Shown piece by piece: positions 1 through 6,470 of a DNA stretch of 7,493 bases. The position numbers and the translations under genes are program-made. The stretch covers positions 1 to 7,493 of the forward strand of contig DFEO01000091.1 of the NCBI GenBank assembly GCA_002368715.1. Reading direction: 5' to 3'. The DNA comes from Ruminococcus sp. UBA3800 (GTDB lineage: Bacteria > Bacillota > Clostridia > Oscillospirales > Ruminococcaceae). The notes beneath the pieces were generated by a model. That model was given only the letters and a program-made list of their open reading frames with translations, did no database searches and was not told the DNA's origin. Within the stretch, counting starts at the first letter, position 1, and every line of letters begins with the position of its first letter.

Positions 1-48
1 CAAATGTTAAAAAAATGAATACCAAAGGTAAATAAACGATGAAAGCTA

Positions 49-77
49 TTGCAAAGGGTTGGGTGATATGCTATAAT
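49..77 (+). promoter_or_regulatory. Sigma-A-type promoter of the tRNA-Gln pair
   Basis: TTGCAA at 49-54 and TATAAT at 72-77 are separated by exactly 17 bp. Transcription would begin near 84, about 20 nt ahead of the first tRNA. No second promoter is visible in the 17-nt spacer between the tRNAs, so both are probably made from this one transcript. Confidence 0.75.
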
Positions 78-104
78 ATAAAAGCTGTTTCGGAAGAGAT
101 AAGA

Positions 105-179
105 TGGGATATAGCCAAGAGGTTAAGGCAACGGACTTTGACTCCGTCACCGATGGTTCGAATCCATCTATCCCAGCCA
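105..179 (+). tRNA. tRNA-Gln (anticodon TTG)
   Basis: The complete cloverleaf can be drawn. The acceptor stem TGGGATA (105-111) pairs perfectly with TATCCCA (169-175), followed by discriminator G176 and an encoded CCA (177-179). The anticodon stem ACGGA/TCCGT encloses the loop CTTTGAC, with anticodon TTG at 138-140. The T arm is GATGG-TTCGAAT-CCATC. It reads CAA codons, and CAG by wobble. U at position 1 and G73 fit glutamine identity. In most Gram-positive bacteria this tRNA is charged by misacylation with Glu and then amidated; that is family knowledge and is not seen here. Confidence 0.97.
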
Positions 180-196
180 TTTTTAAAATCTTATTT

Positions 197-272
197 TGGG
201 GTATCGCCAAGTGGTAAGGCAACGGACTCTGACTCCGTCATTCCGAAGGTTCGAATCCTTCTACCCCAGCCA
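197..272 (+). tRNA. tRNA-Gln (anticodon CTG)
   Basis: This is a second complete cloverleaf. The acceptor TGGGGTA (197-203) pairs with TACCCCA (262-268), followed by G269 and an encoded CCA (270-272). The anticodon stem ACGGA/TCCGT is identical to that of the first tRNA and encloses CTCTGAC, with anticodon CTG at 229-231. The T arm is GAAGG-TTCGAAT-CCTTC. It reads CAG only. The acceptor, D and T arms differ from the first tRNA while the anticodon stem is shared, so the pair looks like an old tandem duplication that kept glutamine identity. Confidence 0.97.
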
Positions 273-295
273 GAAGGCGTTTTCGCCGAAGTCTA

Positions 296-333
296 AAGCC
301 CTCGCTCATTACTGAGTCGGGGGCTTAATTTTT
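296..333 (+). terminator. Rho-independent terminator after the tRNA pair
   Basis: The arm AAGCCCTCG-CTCA pairs with TGAG-T-CGGGGGCTT around a 4-nt TTAC loop (stem about 296-326, one bulged T and one G-T pair). It is followed by AATTTTT. A short GGCG-TTTT-CGCC hairpin at 276-287 lies just upstream, right after the second tRNA, and may help 3' processing. This separates the tRNA transcript from the operon promoter. Confidence 0.85.
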
Positions 334-469
334 GAGTTTTCCAAACGTCGATAAAACTGTACGAAAAAACGCCCTTAAAAACCGAAAAATGACGTCTTTA
401 GATTTAATTTATATGTTACCGGATACAATAATAGATAATAATAGCTTTTGTTTTTGTCTATAATTGATA

Positions 470-498
470 TTGACTTATTATTACAATCGTGGTAAAAT
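470..498 (+). promoter_or_regulatory. Sigma-A-type promoter of the dlt-like operon
   Basis: TTGACT at 470-475 and TAAAAT at 493-498 have a 17-bp spacer. The predicted start is near 505, giving a leader of about 78 nt. The leader contains a small GCCG-TTTG-CGGC hairpin (545-556) followed by ATTTTT, which is too weak to call an attenuator. The rest of the spacer (334-469) is AT-rich with short ATAATAG repeats, and I recognise no gene, riboswitch or T-box in it. Confidence 0.75.
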
Positions 499-582
499 GA
501 TTTTGTCGTATTATGACGATTTTTGTGATAGTTTGGTCCGCTTGGCCGTTTGCGGCATTTTTAGAGATTTGGAAGTGGATAT

Positions 583-2088
583 ATGGAAATAAATGTGCTC
601 AGAAGGCTTGAAAACACTGCAAAGACATACCCTCAGAAAACAGCCTTTTCGGATACGGAAAGCTCGCTTAGTTTTTCACAGGTCGAGGACATTGCAAAAC
701 GAGTAGGCAGCGCTGTAATGGAGAAAGTATCACAGCGTTCACCTGTTGCGGTCATGTCCGGCAGGAATGTTTTCACGCCTGTTATTTTTTTGGGTATAGT
801 TTATGCAGGCTGCTTTTATGCGCCTATGGATGCCTCCCAGCCTGACGCAAGGCTAAGAGATATACTCTCTGTTTTAAGGCCCGGGCTGCTTATTGCCGAC
901 AGGGACAATATAGATAAGGCGAGAGCCCTTGGCTTTGAAGGCGAGATACTTTGCGCTGAGGAGCTTTTTGAGAAAGATATAAACGAAAAGGGTCTTGAAG
1001 CGACGGCACGTCTTGCTTGTGCGGACGACCCGCTTTATGTGATATTTACCTCGGGTTCGACAGGAAAGCCTAAGGGCGTTATAACCTCGCACCAGTCTCT
1101 GATGTGCTATATCGACGCTTATGCCGAGGTCATGGGCATAGATGAGACTGATGTACTGGGAAATCAGTCGCCGCTGGATTATATAGCTGCGATAAGGGAT
1201 ATTTATCTTCCGCTTTTTTTCGGAGCTTCTATGTTTATAATCCCGAAGCAGTGCTTTGTTATGCCGGCGCAGCTTTTTCAGGCGCTCAATGACCACAGGA
1301 TAACCTCTGTCGGCTGGAGCGTTTCGGTGTTCACCATAGCTGTCAAGGTCGGTGCTTTTTCCGATATGCGCCCGCAGTATCTTAAAAAAATATGCTTTTC
1401 CGGGTCGGTCATGCCGTGCAGTGTGCTGAGAGTATGGCAGGAAAATCTGCCTGATGCGAAGTTTGTCAACCAGTACGGCCCCACAGAGTGTACGGCATCG
1501 TGTACCTATTATGAGGTCGATCACACTGTCAGCGATGACGAGACTCTGCCCATAGGTATCCCTTACCGCAATTACAGGGTGTTCCTGCTTGATGAGGACG
1601 ATACTCCGACAAAGACAGGCGAGCAGGGCGAGATCTGCGTCAGCGGTCCGATACTTGCACTTGGATATTATAATAACCGTGAGCTTACTGAACGCTCGTT
1701 TATACAGAACCCGCTTAACAAAGCTTATAATGAGCGGATCTATAAGACCGGCGACTACGGTATAATGAGAGAGGACGGTATCCTGGAGTTCTGCGGAAGA
1801 AAGGATCGCCAGATCAAGCATCTTGGCCACCGTGTTGAGCTGTCGGAGATCGAAACTGCTGCGCTCAGGCTTGACTCGGTCACAGATGCCTGCGCTTTAT
1901 ATTTGAAAGAGAAAGAGCTTATCTATCTGTTTTATACAGGTACGGCCACCGCAAAGGAGGCGGCTGTCCATTTCAGGGCAGTGCTGCCGGGCTTTATGGT
2001 GCCTAGAAAGCTTGTTAACCTTGAACAGATGCCTCGTCTTGCAAACGGAAAGACCGATATGCAGGCGCTGAAGGCTATGATGAAATAA
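583..2088 (+). CDS. Amino-acid adenylation enzyme (DltA/NRPS A-domain family)
   Basis: Cytosolic enzyme of 501 residues, the usual length of DltA, that should activate an amino acid with ATP and load it on the carrier encoded next. Visible core motifs are the P-loop TSGSTGKPKG (156-165), A5 NQYGPTE (296-302), A7 YKTGDYG (387-393), the A8 hinge GRKDRQIKHLGHRVE (405-419) and A10 LANGKTD with catalytic Lys490. There is no fused carrier or condensation domain. Anchoring on GAS (214-216) and Asp206 without gaps, the A4 position that is Asp in alpha-amino-acid domains (PheA Asp235) is Ile201, followed by Ala202 and, at the position of PheA Trp239, Arg205. D-alanine is therefore doubtful; a diacidic amino acid activated through its side-chain carboxyl fits better. 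The ATG at 583 follows GGAAG by 7 nt. It is the first gene of the operon. Automated naming would probably be D-alanine-carrier ligase; the fold is certain, the substrate is not. Confidence 0.92.
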   Translation: MEINVLRRLENTAKTYPQKTAFSDTESSLSFSQVEDIAKRVGSAVMEKVSQRSPVAVMSGRNVFTPVIFLGIVYAGCFYAPMDASQPDARLRDILSVLRPGLLIADRDNIDKARALGFEGEILCAEELFEKDINEKGLEATARLACADDPLYVIFTSGSTGKPKGVITSHQSLMCYIDAYAEVMGIDETDVLGNQSPLDYIAAIRDIYLPLFFGASMFIIPKQCFVMPAQLFQALNDHRITSVGWSVSVFTIAVKVGAFSDMRPQYLKKICFSGSVMPCSVLRVWQENLPDAKFVNQYGPTECTASCTYYEVDHTVSDDETLPIGIPYRNYRVFLLDEDDTPTKTGEQGEICVSGPILALGYYNNRELTERSFIQNPLNKAYNERIYKTGDYGIMREDGILEFCGRKDRQIKHLGHRVELSEIETAALRLDSVTDACALYLKEKELIYLFYTGTATAKEAAVHFRAVLPGFMVPRKLVNLEQMPRLANGKTDMQALKAMMK

Positions 2089-2121
2089 GAACTGTTTATT
2101 ATTTTAGAAGGAGAATTTGCT

Positions 2122-2355
2122 ATGCTGGAACAGTTAATGGAGATCCTTGAAGAGATCAGACCCGATGTTGACTTTGAAAATGAAAAACAGCTTATCACCG
2201 ACGGTATCCTTGATTCCTTCGATATCGTTTCGCTGGTAGGTGCCCTTAATGATGAGTTCGACCTTGAGATACAGGTGGGCGACCTTGTGCCTGATAACTT
2301 CAACAGCACCGAGGGCATGATAGCTCTTATCAAGAAGCTTCAGGACGAGGACTGA
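2122..2355 (+). CDS. Free-standing acyl/peptidyl carrier protein (DltC-like)
   Basis: Acidic 77-residue protein, the same size as DltC (about 78). The motif LDSF (30-33) marks Ser32 as the site of 4'-phosphopantetheine attachment, which a phosphopantetheinyl transferase encoded elsewhere must supply. Its predicted role is to carry the aminoacyl thioester made by the upstream adenylation enzyme to the downstream decarboxylase and membrane acyltransferase. A strong ribosome site, AGAAGGAGA (2106-2114), lies 7 nt before the ATG, and the gene starts 33 nt after the adenylation stop. The strong site suits a carrier needed in excess over its enzymes. In dlt operons dltC follows dltB; here it directly follows the ligase gene, as adenylation-carrier pairs often do in natural-product clusters. 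Confidence 0.93.
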   Translation: MLEQLMEILEEIRPDVDFENEKQLITDGILDSFDIVSLVGALNDEFDLEIQVGDLVPDNFNSTEGMIALIKKLQDED

Positions 2356-2378
2356 GCCTGAGAGCACAGGAGACAACA

Positions 2379-3566
2379 ATGAACAGTGAGATATTAAAAC
2401 AGGCTGCCGACCGCTTTGGAACACCGAGCTATTTTTTTGACACAGACATTTTTGCAGGACGTGTTGCCAAGGTGAGGAAGGCGTTCGGAGAAAAAGTGGG
2501 GCTTTGCTATTCGATAAAGGCAAACCCCTTTCTGCTGGCATCACTGCCGGAGGAGTTCTCTTATATAGAGGTCTGCTCTCCGGGAGAGCTTTCCATTTGC
2601 GAAAGAGCTGGGGTGCCGCTTGGCCGGATAATATTTTCCGGTGTGAATAAGACCTATGAGGATGTGGAGCGTGCATTTGAGGACGGAGTTGCGATTTTTA
2701 CTGCCGAGAGCGCTCTGCACCTTGAGTATATCAACAAATGCGTTAAAGACCACTGTGGAAAGGCTAAGGTCATACTCAGGCTCGCTCACGGAAGTCAGTT
2801 CGGTATCGACAGGGAAGAGCTCGTGAAGCTCATCTCGGAGCGTGACAAGCTGTATGAGGGCGTTGAGATAATTGGTATACATTATTTCACCGGGACAGCC
2901 AAAAAGAAAGCTAAGACCATAGCTAAGGAGCTTGATACGCTTGATGAGCTGTGTAACGAGCTTTCCGAGAAGTATGCCTTTACAGCTTCTCATATCGAGT
3001 ACGGCACGGGCCTTGCCGTCGAGTATTACAAGGATATGACCGAGCAGACAGATATGGCACTTCTGGAAGAGGTGTCCGAGGTCATAAAGCAGTTTTCACA
3101 GAAGTATCCTCTCACCGTTGAGATGGGTCGTTTTTTTGCGGCCGAATGCGGATACTATCTGACAAAGGCTATGGATATAAAAACAAACGGCGGCACTAAT
3201 TATGTTATTTGTGACGGCGGTATCAACCAGCTCAATTACTATGGCCAGAATATGGCAATGAATGTTCCGCCTGTCGAGGTGCTTGGCAAGAGCGGCGATG
3301 ATACAGACTACTGTCTGTGCGGAAGCCTCTGCACCACAGCGGATGTGCTTGTCAGAAAGGTGAGTCTCCCACGGCTTGACAGGGGTGACGTTATCTGCTT
3401 TAAGAGATGCGGCGCCTATTCCGTTGCCGAGGGCATAGCTGCCTTTCTTTCAAGAGCTATGCCGAATGTTCTGACATTCAGCGAGGCTGAGGGCTTTACG
3501 CTCCACAGGCCTCTTACCGAGACTTATCCCCTGAACACTCCAAAAACCGGAGGTAATGATCTTTGA
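2379..3566 (+). CDS. Fold-III PLP-dependent amino acid decarboxylase, probably acting on a carrier-bound substrate
   Basis: A 395-residue enzyme of the alanine-racemase-like barrel family that includes LysA, ornithine decarboxylase, BtrK and VinO. Visible are YSIKANP with Schiff-base Lys47, VCSPGEL (65-71), His168 in GIHYFTGTA (where LysA has HxGS), EMGR (248-251), the catalytic Cys318 in GSLCTTADV, and GAYS with Tyr347. LysA-style naming (diaminopimelate decarboxylase) is what automated annotation would give. However, it sits between the carrier and the MBOAT genes, with no lysine pathway genes beside it. Its 3' end overlaps the MBOAT start by 4 bp. By analogy with VinO and BtrK I infer that it removes the alpha-carboxylate from an amino acid tethered to the carrier by its side-chain carboxyl. 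Decarboxylation of a free amino acid before loading remains possible. AGGAGA (2368-2373) precedes the ATG by 5 nt. Confidence 0.9.
   Translation: MNSEILKQAADRFGTPSYFFDTDIFAGRVAKVRKAFGEKVGLCYSIKANPFLLASLPEEFSYIEVCSPGELSICERAGVPLGRIIFSGVNKTYEDVERAFEDGVAIFTAESALHLEYINKCVKDHCGKAKVILRLAHGSQFGIDREELVKLISERDKLYEGVEIIGIHYFTGTAKKKAKTIAKELDTLDELCNELSEKYAFTASHIEYGTGLAVEYYKDMTEQTDMALLEEVSEVIKQFSQKYPLTVEMGRFFAAECGYYLTKAMDIKTNGGTNYVICDGGINQLNYYGQNMAMNVPPVEVLGKSGDDTDYCLCGSLCTTADVLVRKVSLPRLDRGDVICFKRCGAYSVAEGIAAFLSRAMPNVLTFSEAEGFTLHRPLTETYPLNTPKTGGNDL
3548..3566 (+). promoter_or_regulatory. Ribosome site and TTGA start/stop overlap fixing a TTG start
   Basis: CGGAGGT (3548-3554) lies inside the end of the decarboxylase gene, 8 nt before TTG at 3563-3565. 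That TTG shares bases with the decarboxylase stop TGA (3564-3566). The ATG at 3556 is out of frame, and the protein has no other Met until about residue 156, past several membrane segments, so TTG is the start. The arrangement implies translational coupling of the two genes. Confidence 0.85.
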
Positions 3567-5161
3567 CATACACATCACTGAACTTTCTGCTTTTTGTGGC
3601 AGCCTGCCTGCTTGTCTACGGCATCTGCCCCAAGAAGTTCCGCTGGGGCGTTCTTCTTTGCGCCAGCCTTGGTTTTTATGCGATAGTTTGTCTTAAATAC
3701 ATCAGCTTCATCCTGCTCACAGCCTTTTCCACCTATGGCGGCGGCATCTGGCTTGGGCGCTATATCACAAAGTCCGATTCATTTGTCAAATCACAGAAGG
3801 GCAAATGGAGCAAGGAGGAAAAATCGGCCTATAAGGACAAGGTCACAAGAAACAAAAAGCTTATCGTAACAGCGATACTGCTTCTGAATTTCGGCATTCT
3901 AGCCTTTTTGAAATACTACAACTTTTTTGCCGACTCTCTGAATGTCATTCTCAGGCATTTCGGCGGCACTCTCCCAAAGCTCGGACTGTTTTTGCCGCTC
4001 GGTATATCTTTCTATACCTTCCAGTCTATGGGCTACATCATAGACATCTACCGCAAGAAGGTTACCCCGGAGCGAAACCCGCTGAAGCTCCTGCTCTTCG
4101 TTTCGTTCTTCCCCCAGATAGTCCAGGGCCCTATCGCCTTTTATAACGACCTTTCCGGTCAGCTTTATGAGGGCAAGGATCCGACTTTTGAAAATTTAAA
4201 GCAGGGCATCCTGCTTATTACCTGGGGCTTTTTCAAAAAGCTCATCATCGCTGACAGGCTGGTGGCTGCTGTCAATATCGTTGCTCCCAATTATGATAAG
4301 TATTCGGGAACGATCATCCTGATGACAGCGCTCATCTATGCTGTACAGCTTTATGCTGACTTCTCGGGCGGTATAGATATCTCCCGTGGTGTGGCTCAGC
4401 TGTTCGGGATAAATATGGCCGAAAACTTCAAGCGTCCGTATTTTTCAAGAGACATTTCCGAATACTGGCATCGCTGGCATATCACGCTTGGTGCATGGCT
4501 GAGGGAGTATCTGTTCTATCCGATAGCTATGTCAAAGCTTTTCCAGACCTTCTCGAAAAAGCTCAAAAAGCGCTTCGGTATGAAGGCGGCAAAGGTAGTG
4601 CCTGTAAGTATAGCTTCTCTTATCACCTTCCTTGTGGTCGGTGTCTGGCACGGCGCTAACTGGAAGTATGTTGCTTTCGGCTTCTGGAACGGCGGCATTA
4701 TAATGATATCGACACTTCTTGCCGATAGCTTCAAGTCATGGAAGCAGAATCTTCACATAAAAGATACCAACAAGGTCTTTATCCTTTTCCAGATGATAAG
4801 AACATTCTTTATAGTTCTTGTTGGCTATTATTTTGATATCGCAAACGACTTTACTTCGGCAATGAAAATGATGTGGCGTTCGGTAACGGATATAAAGATA
4901 AGCGAATTTGTTTCGGCCGCCACTTATAAAATGCTTACGGTAAGCAAGAGAGAGTTTTTGATGGTAGCAGTCGCCTGTGTCGCTCTTTTTGTTGTCTCCG
5001 TTTTACAGGAGCGTTCAAAGTTCACACTTCGTGAGCGCATATGCAAAAAGGGTTATATCGTGGAGTGTCTGGTATTTATCGTGCTGTTCTGGTCAGTGGT
5101 CGTGTTCGGTGTTTACGGCCCCGGAACAAGCCCGGCTGACTTCTATTATATGCAGTTTTAA
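3563..5161 (+). CDS. MBOAT membrane acyltransferase (DltB/AlgI family)
   Basis: Polytopic protein of 532 residues with roughly a dozen hydrophobic segments (the first at about 5-20, 28-44 and 48-63, the last at about 499-518). MBOAT signatures are GISFYTFQSMGY (148-158), FFPQIVQGPI (182-191), DFSGGIDISRG (266-276), ENFKRPYFSRDISEYWHRWH (287-306) and VWHGANW with the invariant His363; His306 matches the second conserved histidine of the family. A charged loop at about 70-105 should be cytosolic. In dlt systems this protein takes the aminoacyl group from the carrier at the inner face and passes it outward. It is longer than typical DltB and ends in FYYMQF (527-532), which resembles the C-terminal F-x-Y-F-x-F motif of DltX and of AlgI-type MBOATs. 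The TTG start is coupled to the upstream decarboxylase. The acceptor polymer is unknown. Confidence 0.92.
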   Translation: MTYTSLNFLLFVAACLLVYGICPKKFRWGVLLCASLGFYAIVCLKYISFILLTAFSTYGGGIWLGRYITKSDSFVKSQKGKWSKEEKSAYKDKVTRNKKLIVTAILLLNFGILAFLKYYNFFADSLNVILRHFGGTLPKLGLFLPLGISFYTFQSMGYIIDIYRKKVTPERNPLKLLLFVSFFPQIVQGPIAFYNDLSGQLYEGKDPTFENLKQGILLITWGFFKKLIIADRLVAAVNIVAPNYDKYSGTIILMTALIYAVQLYADFSGGIDISRGVAQLFGINMAENFKRPYFSRDISEYWHRWHITLGAWLREYLFYPIAMSKLFQTFSKKLKKRFGMKAAKVVPVSIASLITFLVVGVWHGANWKYVAFGFWNGGIIMISTLLADSFKSWKQNLHIKDTNKVFILFQMIRTFFIVLVGYYFDIANDFTSAMKMMWRSVTDIKISEFVSAATYKMLTVSKREFLMVAVACVALFVVSVLQERSKFTLRERICKKGYIVECLVFIVLFWSVVVFGVYGPGTSPADFYYMQF

Positions 5162-5179
5162 AAGGAGACAAGACTGATA

Positions 5180-6376
5180 ATGGTTTGGAAAAAAAGGCTG
5201 CCGAAGCTTCTGGCTTTCGGCATAGTTATGCTGCTTATGCTGCAGTTCATCACCTTTTTGCTTGTCAGGAACGACATAGCGGCAGAGTGCCATGTCCGTG
5301 GTTTTTACAGAGAGCCCGAGAACTCACTTGATGTCGCTGTTATTGGCTGCAGCGAGATGTATGCCGATTACTCTCCGCCGCTTGCCTATAAATACTGCGG
5401 CTTTACCAGCTATAACCTCTGTACCAGCGGAATGCCGCCCTGCTTTTATAAATCGGCGCTCAAGGAGTTCTGCAAGACTCAGGATCCTCAGGTGGTTGTC
5501 TTTGAGGTCAACGGCTTTTTCTATAATGAAGAGTTCGGTCTTACCGAGGTCAACAGACGCAACTGGCTCGATAATATCCACCTTTCAAAGGACTGGTTCG
5601 ATGATGTCCTCGATACAGCCGACCCCGACGAGCTTCTGAGTTATCTTCTGCCTATAAATAAGTATCACGACAACTGGCAGCGACCCGGCAGTCAGTATGA
5701 CAGACTGAAAAAGGTATCAAAGCTGTATACAGACAGCGGCGTTTCACTTATGAAGAGCTTTGGAACGAGAACGACGAACAATTCCCGTATCCATACATTG
5801 AAGAAAAGGGCACTGAGACTGACGGATTTTGGCAGAGAAAACCTTATAGAGCTTATGGATTACTGTAAGGAGCAGGGCTTAAAGAACGTTCTGTTCATCC
5901 GCTCCCCACACAGACAGAAGCTCGCTTCCGCCACCAGCGCAGAGCTTGAAAAGGTGATAACCGAGGCAGGGTTTACATTTATCGATTGTGATAAGATCTC
6001 TAAGGATATAGGCATAGACGATGCTGCCGATTATTATAACGAAGACCATATGAATGTCTTTGGCAACGAGAAGTTCACAAAGTTCCTCGGCGAATACATT
6101 GTAAAAAACTATGACCTGAAGACCGACCACGACGAGCAGACCAAGAAGCTCTGGAAGGAATGCGAGGAATACACTGTAAATGCCTTTGACATTCTGAAGG
6201 AGCGCACGCTCACGAACGAGGATCTGCCTTATAATGAGATGACTGATCTTGGCGAAGAGACTCACAAGAAGCTTCTGGCTGACGAAGCAAGAGCAAGAAA
6301 GAAGCTTGCCGAGAGGATGAAAACAATTCAGAGCCAAAGGCCCGCTGACAAAAAGAGCGAGCCTGTAAAAACCTGA
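5180..6376 (+). CDS. Membrane-anchored SGNH/DltD-like protein, predicted acyl transfer partner of the MBOAT
   Basis: A 398-residue protein with one N-terminal hydrophobic segment (about 8-29) and an extracytoplasmic domain. DVAVIGCSEMY (51-61) gives the nucleophile Ser58 in a G-x-S-E context like DltD's GSSE. NEDHMNVFG (287-295) gives the block V His290. The Asp expected three residues before that His is Asn287, with Asp285 and Asp289 close by. Residues from about 313 form a hydrophilic Lys/Glu-rich tail ending in EPVKT. In dlt operons DltD is thought to transfer or proofread the acyl group at the acceptor; the same job is inferred here. AAAGGAGA (5161-5168) overlaps the MBOAT stop region and precedes the ATG by 11 nt. 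TGA is followed at once by an in-frame TAG. It is the last gene of the operon. Confidence 0.85.
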   Translation: MVWKKRLPKLLAFGIVMLLMLQFITFLLVRNDIAAECHVRGFYREPENSLDVAVIGCSEMYADYSPPLAYKYCGFTSYNLCTSGMPPCFYKSALKEFCKTQDPQVVVFEVNGFFYNEEFGLTEVNRRNWLDNIHLSKDWFDDVLDTADPDELLSYLLPINKYHDNWQRPGSQYDRLKKVSKLYTDSGVSLMKSFGTRTTNNSRIHTLKKRALRLTDFGRENLIELMDYCKEQGLKNVLFIRSPHRQKLASATSAELEKVITEAGFTFIDCDKISKDIGIDDAADYYNEDHMNVFGNEKFTKFLGEYIVKNYDLKTDHDEQTKKLWKECEEYTVNAFDILKERTLTNEDLPYNEMTDLGEETHKKLLADEARARKKLAERMKTIQSQRPADKKSEPVKT

Positions 6377-6384
6377 TAGTTATA

Positions 6385-6424
6385 AACAGCTGTCACCCTA
6401 AAAAATGGGTGGCAGCTGTTTTTT
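6385..6424 (+). terminator. Strong rho-independent terminator of the operon
   Basis: A 14-bp stem with a single T-G pair, AACAGCTGTCACCC (6385-6398) with GGGTGGCAGCTGTT (6407-6420), an 8-nt loop TAAAAAAT, and a run of six T (6419-6424). It starts 8 nt after the last stop codon and closes the five-gene transcript. Confidence 0.93.
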
Positions 6425-6426
6425 CA

Positions 6427-6461
6427 TAATAAAAAGCGATATGCTAATTGCATACCGCTTT
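6427..6461 (-). terminator. Terminator of the convergent SH3b gene
   Basis: Read on the minus strand: AAAGCGGTATGC (6461-6450), loop AATTA, GCATATCGCTTT (6444-6433), then TTATTATG. The 12-bp stem has one G-T pair. It begins 9 nt after the minus-strand stop. The plus-strand tail TTTATTGT is weaker, so it could also act as a back-up for the operon. Confidence 0.75.
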
Positions 6462-6470
6462 ATTGTAATA

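Noticed and set aside
39..296. Open frame of 85 codons across the tRNA region
   Set aside because: It runs through the promoter and both tRNA genes; its length comes from the repeated tRNA sequence.
334..582. Riboswitch or T-box in the operon leader
   Set aside because: The transcribed leader is only about 78 nt, and I see no T-box sequence or known aptamer core in it.
874..1830. Long 318-codon open frame on the minus strand
   Set aside because: It lies wholly antisense to the adenylation gene, which shows every core motif of its family. The antisense protein has no recognisable domain and no ribosome site.
2379..3566. Lysine biosynthesis gene lysA
   Set aside because: Residues typical of the superfamily are present, but the neighbours are carrier and acyltransferase genes and the substrate-side motifs differ from LysA.
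583..5161. Plain dltABCD operon for D-alanylation of teichoic acid
   Set aside because: The order A-C-decarboxylase-B-D, the decarboxylase itself and the Ile201/Arg205 pocket do not fit D-alanine. It remains the fallback if the pocket reading is wrong.
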